A DNA stretch of 47,644 bases from assembly GCA_035353175.1 (NCBI GenBank), contig DAOPZC010000038.1:1-47644 (forward strand), given 5' to 3'. Made by a program: the position numbers and the translations under genes. The stretch comes from DAOPZC01 sp035353175. GTDB taxonomy: Bacteria > Verrucomicrobiota > Kiritimatiellia > RFP12 > UBA1067. This document shows positions 7,505-15,764 of the stretch, piece after piece. How positions within the stretch are numbered: position 1 is the stretch's first letter; the number at the start of each line of letters is the position of its first letter. Below the pieces are notes generated by a model. The model did not search any database. It saw only the letters and a list, made by a program, of their open reading frames with translations, and was not told the origin of the DNA.

Positions 7505-9043
7505 ATGCGTGGAGCTTCCCGAGTTTTGCTGGCATGCGTCTGCGGGGCCGTGGGCTGTTCAGCGGAAAAAACCGCGCAGGAGGAGGTCGGTATGACGAAA
7601 AAAGTCATGGTTTCGCCGCTGGCGGGACAGTGGTTTCAAGACAGCGAACGCGCGTTGCGCGACGAGATCGCCGAGCGGAGCAAGGGCATTACGGTGATCC
7701 GCAAAAAGAACGTTTGTGCGGCGGTCGTGCCGCATGCGGGATACCGCTACTCGGGACACGTCGCGGCCGGCGTCTACCTGCGGATCGACCCGAAGCGTTA
7801 CAGCCGCATTGTCGTCATGGGACCGAGCCATTACGTCGCGATGCACAACCAGATCAGCGTGCCGGACGCGACCCATTTCGCGACGCCGCTGGGCGAACTG
7901 CGGGCCGATACCGAGTTCGTGGCGCGTGCGCGCAAATTGCCCTTCGTCACGCACCAGCCTGCGGCCCATGCGCGCGAGCACAGCGACCAGATCCAGCTGC
8001 CTCTCATTCAGGCGTGTCTCGCCACCAACATCCCGGTGGTCTGCATGGTCTGCGGCCAGTTCGACGCGGCAAGCCTGGTGTCGGCCGCGGCGGTGCTCAA
8101 AGAGCTGCTGGACGAGCGGACGCTGTTTGTGGCGAGTTCCGACTTCACGCATTTCGGCGCGAATTTCGGCTATGTGCCGTTCGATAAGGACGTGTTCAAA
8201 AACCTCGAAAACCTCGATCTGGGAATTTTCGAACTCTTTATCCGCAAAGACGTGGCGGGATTCATGAAACGGCTCGATGAAACCGGCGCGACCGTGTGCG
8301 GGCGCGACCCGTTGGCTTTCCTGCTCGCGATGTTGCCGGAAGATGCCAGCGTCGAACGCACCGCGTACGAGACCTCGGGCCAGATGCTGCACGACACGCA
8401 CAGCTCCGTCAGTTATATCGGCGCGCTGGTGACGGGGACGTGGGCGCCTTCAGCCCGGTCCTCCGTGACGGCGTCGTCCGCCGACGGGAAAATCCCGGAG
8501 ACGGACTGCGAACGGCTGCTGACTTTGGCCCGCGAGACGATTACGCGGGCATTGAAAACCGGCGCGAAGTCCGCCGCCGCGGCTGCGCCTGAAGACGTGA
8601 CGGAGGGCATGAAAGCGGTGCGTGGCGGCTTTGTGACCCTGCACAAGCAGGGCGAGCTGCGGGGGTGCATCGGCGAGATCGTGCCGCGGCGCGAGGTCTG
8701 GAAAGTGGTGCGTGAGCAGGCGCTCAACGCGGCGTTTCACGATCCTCGCTTTCCGCCGCTGGCCCCCGATGAGCTTGACGCAATCGACATCGAAATTTCG
8801 ATGCTGACCCCGCCGAAGCCGGTCGCGTCTTGGAAGGAGATCGTGGTCGGCCGGCACGGCATGGTGCTGAGCAAGGGCGGGCGCAGCGCGGTGTTTCTGC
8901 CGCAGGTGGCGCCGGAACAGGGGTGGGGCATCGAGGAGACGCTGACGCATCTGGCGATGAAGGCGGGGCTGCCGCCCGACGCGTGGCGGAGCGGCGCGGA
9001 CTTCCTGGTGTTCGAGGCGCAGGTCATCCGCGAAAGGAAATGA
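7505..9043 (+). CDS. amrB-amrA: Memo-AMMECR1 fusion protein (AmmeMemoRadiSam proteins B and A)
   Basis: One polypeptide joins both non-radical-SAM partners of the system. The Memo domain covers about residues 35-315 and keeps the family's histidine/acid stretches: PHAGYRYSG, MGPSHY, EHSDQIQLPLIQ and ASSDFTHFG. The AMMECR1 domain covers about 335-510, with the hallmark LRGCIG in GELRGCIGEIVP and FHDPRFPPL. Memo is related to class III extradiol dioxygenases. From the ATG at 7505 (or GTG at 7499) the protein begins with a lipoprotein-like signal, VLLACVCGAVGC. An internal ATG at 7592 has the best ribosome site of the region, AGGAGG with 5-base spacing, and would give a 483-residue cytosolic form starting MTKKVMVSPLAG. 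The start is therefore unsettled. Confidence 0.88.
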   Translation: MRGASRVLLACVCGAVGCSAEKTAQEEVGMTKKVMVSPLAGQWFQDSERALRDEIAERSKGITVIRKKNVCAAVVPHAGYRYSGHVAAGVYLRIDPKRYSRIVVMGPSHYVAMHNQISVPDATHFATPLGELRADTEFVARARKLPFVTHQPAAHAREHSDQIQLPLIQACLATNIPVVCMVCGQFDAASLVSAAAVLKELLDERTLFVASSDFTHFGANFGYVPFDKDVFKNLENLDLGIFELFIRKDVAGFMKRLDETGATVCGRDPLAFLLAMLPEDASVERTAYETSGQMLHDTHSSVSYIGALVTGTWAPSARSSVTASSADGKIPETDCERLLTLARETITRALKTGAKSAAAAAPEDVTEGMKAVRGGFVTLHKQGELRGCIGEIVPRREVWKVVREQALNAAFHDPRFPPLAPDELDAIDIEISMLTPPKPVASWKEIVVGRHGMVLSKGGRSAVFLPQVAPEQGWGIEETLTHLAMKAGLPPDAWRSGADFLVFEAQVIRERK

Positions 9044-9069
9044 GACGCTCGCCGCCGCTCGGATTTGAG

Positions 9070-9098
9070 TTGAAGTGTGACGTTGAACGGGGTATTTT
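9070..9098 (+). promoter_or_regulatory. Candidate promoter of the TIM-barrel isomerase gene
   Basis: TTGAAG (9070-9075), 17-base spacer, TATTTT (9093-9098), about 80 bases before the ATG at 9178. Confidence 0.45.
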
Positions 9099-9177
9099 AA
9101 CGGCCATGTAAGCTGTCGTTTTCAGAATGAGGCCCAATGGGATGGCCTTTATTGCGGAACGTAAAGGAGGATGCGAG

Positions 9178-10170
9178 ATGTCAAGAAAAGTGACGATGTT
9201 CACGGGGCAGTGGGCGGATCTGCCGTTCACCAAGGTGTGCGAGATGATGGCCGAATTCGGTTACGACGGCCTCGAGCTCTGCTGCTGGGGCGATCATATC
9301 GATTTGGACAAGGCTTCGAAAAGCAAGTCCTATTGCGATGACAAGCGTGCGGTTCTGGAGCAGAACGGGCTCGGGTGCTGGGCCATCTCCAACCACCTTT
9401 CTGGCCAACTGGTTTGCGACAACATCGATGAGCGCCACTACTCGTTTGCGCCGGCTTCGGTGAAAGGCGATCCCAAGGCCGCCAAAAAGTGGGCGATCGA
9501 CATGCAGAAGAAGGCCGCCAAGGCCGCAAAGAACCTCGGCGTCAAAGTGGTCAACGGGTTCACCGGCTCGCCGATCTGGCATCTGCTCTACTCGTTCCCT
9601 CCCTGCCTGCCGAACCAGATCGCGAACGGGTATAAGGAGTTTGCCAAGGTCTGGAAGCCGATTCTCGACCTCTATGCGGAAAACGGCATCAAGTTTGCGC
9701 TGGAAGTCCACCCGACGGAAATCGCGTTTGACATTGCCTCGGCGCAGCGCGCCATCGAGGCCTTGGACGGACACCCCGCATTCGGCTTCAACTTTGATCC
9801 GTCGCACCTCGGCTATCAGGGCGTCGATTACGTGAAGTTCATCCGGACCTTCCCTGACCGCATCTTCCACGTCCACATGAAGGACGCGTGGTGGGGCCAC
9901 GGCGACGGCTCGGTGGGCGTTTTCGGCGGACACACCGATTTCGCAGATCCGCGCCGCTACTGGGACTTCCGTTCGCTGGGCCACGGAGATATCAACTTCG
10001 AGGAAATCATCGTCGCGCTCAACGACATCAAGTATCAGGGCCCGCTCTCAGTCGAGTGGGAAGACTCCCGCATGGACCGCTGCCACGGCGCGCAGGAGGC
10101 CTGCGATTTTGTGCATGGCGTGGATTTCGCGCCGAGCTCGATCGCGTTTGACGCGCAGTTCGACCGTTGA
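9178..10170 (+). CDS. Sugar phosphate isomerase/epimerase (xylose isomerase-like TIM barrel)
   Basis: A 330-residue cytosolic member of the AP-endonuclease-2/xylose isomerase-like TIM-barrel family. These enzymes use a divalent metal to isomerise or epimerise sugars or related polyols. Candidate metal ligands appear in order: Glu in ALEVHPTE, Asp and His in NFDPSHLGYQ, His in FHVHMKD, and Glu in LSVEWEDSRMD. The start at 9178 is fixed by AAAGGAGG seven bases upstream; the longer frame from 9127 lacks this. A strong terminator follows. The neighbouring GH29-like hydrolase and the sodium symporter suggest a carbohydrate substrate, but the exact sugar cannot be read from sequence. Confidence 0.85.
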   Translation: MSRKVTMFTGQWADLPFTKVCEMMAEFGYDGLELCCWGDHIDLDKASKSKSYCDDKRAVLEQNGLGCWAISNHLSGQLVCDNIDERHYSFAPASVKGDPKAAKKWAIDMQKKAAKAAKNLGVKVVNGFTGSPIWHLLYSFPPCLPNQIANGYKEFAKVWKPILDLYAENGIKFALEVHPTEIAFDIASAQRAIEALDGHPAFGFNFDPSHLGYQGVDYVKFIRTFPDRIFHVHMKDAWWGHGDGSVGVFGGHTDFADPRRYWDFRSLGHGDINFEEIIVALNDIKYQGPLSVEWEDSRMDRCHGAQEACDFVHGVDFAPSSIAFDAQFDR

Positions 10171-10195
10171 GCGGATCGCCGCAACAGGCAAAAGA

Positions 10196-10234
10196 CAAGG
10201 GACGCGGTCTGGGCCGCGGCCCTTGTTCTTTTTC
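10196..10234 (+). terminator. Intrinsic terminator after the isomerase gene
   Basis: Twelve-position stem, 10196-10207 with 10214-10225, one A-G mismatch, loop TCTGGG, then TTCTTTTTC. It lies only 16 bases before the ATG of the next gene, whose ribosome site immediately follows the T run, so the hydrolase depends on read-through or an unseen promoter. Confidence 0.85.
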
Positions 10235-10239
10235 ATAAA

Positions 10240-10250
10240 GGGGGGGGGGG
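10240..10250 (+). repeat. Eleven-G homopolymer in the ribosome binding region
   Basis: Eleven consecutive G bases sit directly between AAA and the ATG at 10251, so the Shine-Dalgarno sequence is itself a simple repeat. Length changes in such a tract would shift spacing and alter translation. Confidence 0.8.
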
Positions 10251-11228
10251 ATGCGGACGATCAGAAATCTGTGTGGGGCGGTCGGCGTCTTTGCGGCTGT
10301 TGCGGTGTCGGCCGGCGATAACAATCCGGCGGCCGACTGGATGCCGGAGGCGAAGGTGGGGGCCTTCATGCATTTCTTGCCGGGGCCAAACAATATCGCA
10401 GCCGTCGACGCGTTTGATGTGCAGGCCGTGGCCCGGCAGCTGGCCGACTCGGGCGTCCGCTATTTCGTGTTCACGCTGGGGCAGAACTCGGGTTGCATGA
10501 ATGCGCCCAATACGGCGTACGACGCCGTGACCGGTTACAGGGCGGGCGAACGGTGCGCAAAGCGTGACTTGCCGATGGAGCTCGCCGTGGCGCTCAAGCC
10601 GCACAACATCCGCTTGTTGCTTTATCTGCCGTGCCAGACGCCCAACCGCGACGTGCAGGCGGTCAAGGCGTTCGGCTTGCCGGAAACGCCGCTGAATACG
10701 GACCGCAAAATCGATCTGGCCTTCGCGAAAAAGTGGGCGCAGGTGATCCGCGAGTGGTCGGACCGGTACGGCGATCACGTGTCGGGCTGGTGGTTCGACG
10801 GCGGCTATCAGTGGGTGGGCTTCAACGGCGAGATCGCGAAGACCTACGCCGAGGCCGCCAAACACGGCAATGCGAAAGCGTTGGTGACGTTCAACGCCGG
10901 GGTGAGCCTCAAACGCGCGACGGCCGCGGAGGACTATACTGCGGGCGAACTCAACGAGCCATTCGCTCACACGTGCGAAGGCCGTTGGCTGGAGGGTTCG
11001 CAGTGGCACGTGCTCACGTTTCTCGGCAAGACGTGGGGCCGCCGCGATACGCGGTATGCGGACGAGCCGTGGGCGGCATGGGTTCGCTCGGTGACCGCCA
11101 AAGGCGGCTGCGTGACGTTCGACCTCGGGCCGAATTACGACGCCAAGTCCAGCCCCGTCGGCACGTTCGACGCGGCGCAGGTGACGCAGTTGCGCGCCAT
11201 CGTTACGGCCGCCCAAGGCGTGCGGTAA
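10251..11228 (+). CDS. Secreted GH29-like (alpha-L-fucosidase-like) glycoside hydrolase
   Basis: A 325-residue protein with a signal peptide (residues 1-21, cleavage near AVSAGD) and an alpha-L-fucosidase-like TIM barrel. The barrel shows ADWMPEAKVGAFMHF near the start and FDVQAVARQLADSGVRYFVF in the position of the GH29 strand-2 region. SGWWFDGGYQ near residue 184 places an Asp where GH29 enzymes have their nucleophile (WFDG). Length fits a bare catalytic domain; classical fucosidases add a C-terminal beta-domain. A fucosidase role is an inference from fold, and other retaining exo-glycosidase specificities are possible. Translation starts right after an eleven-G run. It ends 52 bases from the convergent symporter gene. 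Confidence 0.72.
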   Translation: MRTIRNLCGAVGVFAAVAVSAGDNNPAADWMPEAKVGAFMHFLPGPNNIAAVDAFDVQAVARQLADSGVRYFVFTLGQNSGCMNAPNTAYDAVTGYRAGERCAKRDLPMELAVALKPHNIRLLLYLPCQTPNRDVQAVKAFGLPETPLNTDRKIDLAFAKKWAQVIREWSDRYGDHVSGWWFDGGYQWVGFNGEIAKTYAEAAKHGNAKALVTFNAGVSLKRATAAEDYTAGELNEPFAHTCEGRWLEGSQWHVLTFLGKTWGRRDTRYADEPWAAWVRSVTAKGGCVTFDLGPNYDAKSSPVGTFDAAQVTQLRAIVTAAQGVR

Positions 11229-11279
11229 CGATCCGCGCTTTTTTGCATCCCCGGGGAAGGGGCGCGAATGCCGGGCGAC

Positions 11280-13181
11280 TCACTCCGTCGGCTGCTTCGG
11301 GCCGCCAAAGACGTAGGCCACATGTTCGGTGGGCATCGGCTTCGTGAGGAACGCTGCGACCACGGCGGTCAGCGCGGAGATCGGCAGCGCGACCAGGATC
11401 GGATCCACGACGGACCAGGTTGGGCTGAACGCGTTCGAAAGCAGCGTCGGTTGCCCGAAGAGCGCCTTGCAGATGCCCAGTCCGGCTGCGGTTTTTGCGT
11501 TGATGAAGACCGACCAGAAGGCGCTGGACACGAAACCGGCCACAATGGAGGCCAGTGCGGCCGGCCCCGTCATGCGTTTCCAAAAGAGCGCGGCCAGAAA
11601 AGAGGGCAGGAACGCGGCCGCGCAGATGCCGAAAAAGATGGCCGTGGCCAGCGCGATGATGTTGCCTCGCACCATCTTCCCGAGCACGATGGCGGTGATG
11701 ATGCCGATGACGATGCCGCACCGGGTGATGAAGATGGTGCGCGCGGAGTTGCCGCGGGAGAAGGGCTCGCAGATGTCGCGCCCGACCGCCGTACCCATGG
11801 TGTGGAACTGGCTGGAGAGGGTGCTCATCGCCGCTGACAGGAGCGTCATCAGGAAGACCACGCCAAACCATTTTGGGAACGCGCTGTTCACGAAACGCGG
11901 TATGATCGTGTCGCTGTTACCCTGCAGTGTGGTCCCGAGCGTGACCGTGCGGGCGATGGCGATCAGCCCCGGCTTGATTACGTCCGTCGCGCCATCCGCG
12001 CCGCGCGTGAAGGAGAGCGCTGGCGTTTTGATCAGGTAGTTCACCGGCTGGTCTTCTTTGTCGTCCGGAAGACGGTAGGCGATGAAGGCTTTGGCGCGGG
12101 CAAGGACCTCCGGCGCGGCACTGGGCGTAACGAGCGCCAATGGGCTTTTACCGTCAGCCCCCGGATCGAGCAAGGCGTGCTCGGACACGATCCGGCAATG
12201 GATCTGTTCGCGGTCCGCGAAGTAGACGTTGGACAGTGCGCCAACCACGAACGCCACGCCGGTCATTAATAGGATGAACACGCCTCCGGCCGCGACGCCG
12301 CGGTTGAGCGCCTGCTTGGATTTGACGGTCATGAAGCGGACGATGAGCTGAGGTTGCGCCAGCACGCCGATGCCCACGCCCATGACAATGGTCGAGATCA
12401 TGATCCACCAGAGGTTGAAGCGGGTGGCGTCCGTGCCCGTGGCGCCGGGGCGGGCCCAGCCGAATTCGGGCATGCAGGTCCAGCCTTGGTGGCCGATCGC
12501 GGCAAGGGCTTTAGGAACCTGCGGGGCGAGATCCGTGAGCGCCTGATGGGCCGCGGTGAAACCTCCTAGTTGACGATAGGTGACCACAAGCAGAAAGAGC
12601 ATGCCGACCAGCATGATCGCGCCCTGCAGGGCGTCCGTCAGCATCACGCCCTTGATGCCCCCGGCGATCACGTAGGCGGCAACCATGACGGCGAAAAGGT
12701 AGAGCGCGGCGTCGTAGGAGATATGGAAAACGGGGCCGATGAACTCGGCGCCGCCGATGATGACCGCCATGGCGTAGAGCGGCATGAAGCTGAAGATGAT
12801 GAGCGCGCAGACGATCTGCACGAGCCGGCTGTTGTAACGCTTGCCCATCAGCTCGGGAAAGGTGTGGGCGTCGAGGTGGTGCCCCATGCGGCGCGTCGGG
12901 TTTCCGAATACGACAAAGGCGATGAAGATGCCCATGAAGATGTTCAGGACGGTGAGCCAAAGCACGCCCATCCCGAAGTTGGCGGCGGCGCCGCCGAACC
13001 CGACGATGGCGGAGGTGCTGATGAACGTCGCGCCATACGAGAGGGCCATGACCACCGGGTTGGCGTTGCGTCCCGCGACCAGATAGTCCGAGGCGGTCTT
13101 GGTTTGTCGGTAGCCTTGGTATCCCAGGTACCCGATGGCGAAAAGATAGACGAGCAGAACGATCAGGGTGAAGAGGTCCAT
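11280..13181 (-). CDS. Sodium:solute symporter (SSS family)
   Basis: A 633-residue integral membrane transporter that would couple sodium influx to uptake of a sugar, organic acid or similar solute. It begins with a transmembrane helix without a cleavable signal (MDLFTLIVLLVYLFAIGYLG), then the SSS-type SDYLVAGRNANPVVMALS segment and about 13 hydrophobic helices, including VIIGGAEFIGP and the helix with MTLLSAAMSTLSSQFHTMGT. An insertion of about 90 polar residues (near 325-420) sits between two helices and is larger than usual. Translation starts at the ATG at 13181, 30 bases after the small partner ORF. The two form one operon. Substrate is unknown; the neighbouring isomerase and hydrolase suggest a sugar. 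Confidence 0.9.
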   Translation of the reverse strand: MDLFTLIVLLVYLFAIGYLGYQGYRQTKTASDYLVAGRNANPVVMALSYGATFISTSAIVGFGGAAANFGMGVLWLTVLNIFMGIFIAFVVFGNPTRRMGHHLDAHTFPELMGKRYNSRLVQIVCALIIFSFMPLYAMAVIIGGAEFIGPVFHISYDAALYLFAVMVAAYVIAGGIKGVMLTDALQGAIMLVGMLFLLVVTYRQLGGFTAAHQALTDLAPQVPKALAAIGHQGWTCMPEFGWARPGATGTDATRFNLWWIMISTIVMGVGIGVLAQPQLIVRFMTVKSKQALNRGVAAGGVFILLMTGVAFVVGALSNVYFADREQIHCRIVSEHALLDPGADGKSPLALVTPSAAPEVLARAKAFIAYRLPDDKEDQPVNYLIKTPALSFTRGADGATDVIKPGLIAIARTVTLGTTLQGNSDTIIPRFVNSAFPKWFGVVFLMTLLSAAMSTLSSQFHTMGTAVGRDICEPFSRGNSARTIFITRCGIVIGIITAIVLGKMVRGNIIALATAIFFGICAAAFLPSFLAALFWKRMTGPAALASIVAGFVSSAFWSVFINAKTAAGLGICKALFGQPTLLSNAFSPTWSVVDPILVALPISALTAVVAAFLTKPMPTEHVAYVFGGPKQPTE

Positions 13182-13211
13182 GTCAGAGATTCCTTGGTTG
13201 AGTGGTGTCGA

Positions 13212-13388
13212 TCAGAGGGAAACTTCGATCTCCTCTTTCTCCTCTTTAGCCCACTGCACGTCTTCCGGCTTCACCGGCTCATCGCCGCGGTTCCAGTAGG
13301 CGATGCCGTAGGCCACGCACACGGCGGACCCCGTGATTGAAAGCAGGTACGCTACCGCCACCCATGGATCCTGAATTCCGACGATCAT
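13212..13388 (-). CDS. Small accessory membrane protein of the symporter (58 residues)
   Basis: A short gene not obvious in automated ORF lists. The product has one transmembrane helix (about residues 9-30, VAVAYLLSITGSAVCVAYGI) and a strongly charged C-terminal tail with KEEKEEIE. The start ATG at 13388 is preceded by GGGGAGGG with short spacing. It lies immediately upstream of the SSS transporter in the same operon. Small one-helix partners of sodium:solute symporters are a known theme, so this is best read as its accessory subunit, probably for stability or activity. The role is inferred from position and size; no catalytic motif is present. Confidence 0.8.
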   Translation of the reverse strand: MIVGIQDPWVAVAYLLSITGSAVCVAYGIAYWNRGDEPVKPEDVQWAKEEKEEIEVSL

Positions 13389-13473
13389 TTGCCCTCCCCT
13401 GGTTTTGCAGTGACTCGGCAGCCCGAGCTGTCCTGCGAAGCGATGTTTCTACGTGCAAGAACGAATGGGCGTT

Positions 13474-13503
13474 ACTATACAAAGAAACAAAGCGTTCGCG
13501 CAA
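13474..13503 (-). promoter_or_regulatory. Promoter of the symporter operon
   Basis: On the minus strand TTGCGC (13503-13498), 18-base spacer, TATAGT (13479-13474), giving a leader of about 80 bases before the small partner gene. Confidence 0.5.
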
Positions 13504-13508
13504 GAGGG

Positions 13509-13554
13509 AATAAATAAAAAAAGCCGCTCCATCACACGGGGGTGGAGCGGCTTT
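13509..13554 (-). terminator. Intrinsic terminator after the EF-hand gene
   Basis: Perfect 12-base-pair stem, 13520-13531 with 13543-13554, loop of 11 bases. On the minus strand it is followed by an unbroken T run and then ATTTATT. It ends the EF-hand lipoprotein transcript and separates it from the symporter promoter. Confidence 0.93.
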
Positions 13555-13597
13555 CGTGCTCGCGCGCGGCGAAGAAATCTCTGCGGGCTGAGTTCCG

Positions 13598-14344
13598 CTA
13601 TTTGGCCGCGGGCGCTTGCGTCACACTCGCCGCGGCGGGCGCGCTGGCCTGCGGCACCGCAGGAGCGCCGCCTTGCGGCACCTGTTGCCCCATGAATTTC
13701 GTCCGTTCTTCCAGGAGCGTGCGGCGCTCTTGCTCGTCGAGTTTGCCGTCGCCGTTCTTGTCGAATTGCTTGAGCATGCTCTGCATGTGGGCGGCGAGGT
13801 CCGGACGGTTCTTTTGGAATTCCTGGATCATCTGCGCGCGTTCTTGCTCGTCGAGCTTGCCGTCGCCGTTCTTGTCGAAGGCCTTTTCCCTGGCTTTCCT
13901 GAACTGCTCCATCCGGACGGACTGCGCGTCCTTCATCGACGCTTTCTCGGCGTCGTCGAGCTTGCCGTCGCCGTTCTTGTCGAAGGCCTTTTCACGGGCC
14001 TTCCGGAGCTGCTCGATGCGGGCGGTCTGGGCGGTCGTCGCCGCGGCCTTTTCGGCATCGTCGAGCTTGCCGTCGCCGTTTTTGTCGTATACCTTCTGCC
14101 GGTCGGCCCGGATTTTTTCAATCATGGCCTTGTGTTCTTCGGCGCTAAGCTTGCCGTCGCCGTCTTTGTCGAACTGGCGGGCGGATTCACTGCGCATTCC
14201 GGTGCCGGTGTTTCCGGCCGGTTGTTCCGCGGCGGACGCTTTTTTTTGCGCGTCGGCTTGCGCCTCCTCCGCTTTCTTGCAGCCTGGGATGATGAGGGCG
14301 CTCGTGATCAGCGCGAGCCCTGCGGCGGTGCAGATTCTGTTCAT
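13598..14344 (-). CDS. EF-hand calcium-binding lipoprotein with five EF loops
   Basis: A 248-residue exported protein. Residues 1-24 form a lipoprotein signal with lipobox IIPGC, so it is probably anchored to a membrane facing the periplasm. The mature part is mostly helical and carries five EF-hand loops of the form DKNGDGKLDDAE or close variants (DKDGDGKLSAEE first, DKNGDGKLDEQE last). Each has Asp at positions 1, 3 and 5 and Glu at 12, as needed for calcium. The tail is rich in Ala, Pro and Gln. The start at 14344 is chosen for the signal peptide; an in-frame ATG at 14371 adds nine charged residues. A calcium-buffering or calcium-dependent scaffold role is inferred. Confidence 0.85.
   Translation of the reverse strand: MNRICTAAGLALITSALIIPGCKKAEEAQADAQKKASAAEQPAGNTGTGMRSESARQFDKDGDGKLSAEEHKAMIEKIRADRQKVYDKNGDGKLDDAEKAAATTAQTARIEQLRKAREKAFDKNGDGKLDDAEKASMKDAQSVRMEQFRKAREKAFDKNGDGKLDEQERAQMIQEFQKNRPDLAAHMQSMLKQFDKNGDGKLDEQERRTLLEERTKFMGQQVPQGGAPAVPQASAPAAASVTQAPAAK
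13743..14172 (-). repeat. DNA-level repeats encoding the EF-hand loops
   Basis: Five copies of a near-identical 21-base core, TTGCCGTCGCCGTTCTTGTC as read on the plus strand, begin near 13743, 13857, 13962, 14067 and 14151. The copies near 13848 and 13953 share about 60 nearly identical bases with a 105-base offset (35 codons). This indicates recent tandem duplication rather than old divergence. Confidence 0.8.
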
Positions 14345-14424
14345 TGGTGTTCTCTTTTCTGTTCTCGTCATTGAACGTTCGGTGCCCTGGTCGGTGGAGC
14401 GTCAGCGTCACGCAGGCCGCGGTT

Positions 14425-15756
14425 TCAATCCACCAGTTTGCGGTGGTCTTTGACCCGGCGGGATTTGCCTTCAAACCGTTCCAGCGTGTTCGGCCCCACG
14501 AGGTTGATGTGCATGTGCAGCCCTGTGACGCCGTAGATCGATGCGGCGATGTGGTCTCGGATGCTTTGCATTTCCCGCATACTGTCGGAGAACATGCCCG
14601 GCTGCATCTCGATGTGGACGGTGACCTCGTCCAGCGCGGCGGGGCGGGTGACCTCGATCATGTAGTGCGGGGCGACCGCCTCGATGCGCATCAGCGCGGC
14701 TTCGATCTGCGACGGGAAGACGTTGACGCCGCGGATGATCAGCATGTCGTCGGTGCGGCCGAGGATTCGGCTCATGCGGCGCGTGGTGCGACCGCAGGGG
14801 CAGTCGCCGTCGTTGTAGATGAAGCCGATGTCGCGCGTGCGGTAGCGGATGACGGGGAAAGCCTCGCGGCAAAGCGGGGTGATCACCAGCTCACCCTTCT
14901 CTCCGTCGGGCAGAGGCTCGAGCGTCTTGGGGTCGATCGTTTCGACGATGAAGTGATCTTCCTGCAGGTGCATGCCGTTGCGGTAGGCGCATTCGCCGCT
15001 GACACCGCAGCCTTGTACCTCGGCCAGGCCGTAGTTGTTCCAGCAGCGGATGCCGAGACCGCTCTCGATGCGCGTGCGCATGTCCTCGGTCCACGGCTCG
15101 CCGCCGAAGTGGGCGTGCTCGAGCGCGATCGACTCGCGGGGCACGCCGTTGTTCAGGATGTCGTCCATGAGCTTGAGCGCATAGGAGGGCGTACAGATGA
15201 GGATTTCCGGGCGCAGGTCCTGCATACACATGAGCTGGCGCTCGGAGTTGCCGCTGGAGAGCGGAATGATCGCCGCGCCGACGCGTTCGATGCCGTAGTG
15301 GAGTCCGAAGCCGCCGGTGAAAAGTCCGAACCCGAAAGAGATTTGGACGGTGTGCTCGGGGCGCAGTCCGCCGGAGACGAGGAACCTGGCGGAGAGGTCG
15401 CGCCAGTGCTCCACGTCATTTTCCGTGTAGGCGGTCCACGTGGGCTTGCCGGTGGTGCCGCTGGTGCCCTGATACCGTGCCACCTCGCTGCGCGGCACGA
15501 CCATGAAACCGAGCGGATAATGGTCGCGCAGGTCGGTCTTGACGGTGAAGGGGAGCCGGCGCACGTCGTCGGCGCTTTTGATCTTGTCGGGGGTGATTCC
15601 GAGCTTGCCGAACTGCTCTTTATAGAAGGGGTTTTTCGCGGCGCGGGCCACGGCGGCGCGCAGCCGTTCAGCCTGGAGGGCGCGCAGCTGGGGCCGCGGC
15701 ATACATTCGAATTCGGGCTGCCAGATACGATTCTCGATGATCGGTGTCGTGTTCAT
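14425..15756 (-). CDS. paaK: Phenylacetate-CoA ligase family enzyme, copy 1
   Basis: AMP-forming acyl-CoA ligase of the PaaK type, which activates phenylacetate or related arylacetates with ATP and CoA. The 443-residue protein has the ATP-binding loop YQGTSGTTGKPTW near residue 95, the GIRCWNNYGLAEVQG region, and RYRTRDIGFIY with the cysteine-flanked CPCGRTTRRM. IIRGVNVFPSQIE marks the PaaK C-terminal domain, which ends near the last helix. I chose the ATG at 15756; a GTG at 15768, overlapping the upstream stop as GTGA, is equally possible. It is last in a three-gene operon, after an ACT protein and a second PaaK. In anaerobes such genes often act with arylpyruvate oxidoreductases, perhaps running towards the free acid. 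Confidence 0.9.
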   Translation of the reverse strand: MNTTPIIENRIWQPEFECMPRPQLRALQAERLRAAVARAAKNPFYKEQFGKLGITPDKIKSADDVRRLPFTVKTDLRDHYPLGFMVVPRSEVARYQGTSGTTGKPTWTAYTENDVEHWRDLSARFLVSGGLRPEHTVQISFGFGLFTGGFGLHYGIERVGAAIIPLSSGNSERQLMCMQDLRPEILICTPSYALKLMDDILNNGVPRESIALEHAHFGGEPWTEDMRTRIESGLGIRCWNNYGLAEVQGCGVSGECAYRNGMHLQEDHFIVETIDPKTLEPLPDGEKGELVITPLCREAFPVIRYRTRDIGFIYNDGDCPCGRTTRRMSRILGRTDDMLIIRGVNVFPSQIEAALMRIEAVAPHYMIEVTRPAALDEVTVHIEMQPGMFSDSMREMQSIRDHIAASIYGVTGLHMHINLVGPNTLERFEGKSRRVKDHRKLVD

Positions 15757-15764
15757 GTCGGGCT

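Noticed and set aside
11229..11279. Possible bidirectional terminator between the GH29-like gene and the symporter gene
   Set aside because: There is a T run and a CCCCGGGG palindrome but they are in the wrong order for a clear stem followed by T bases on either strand.
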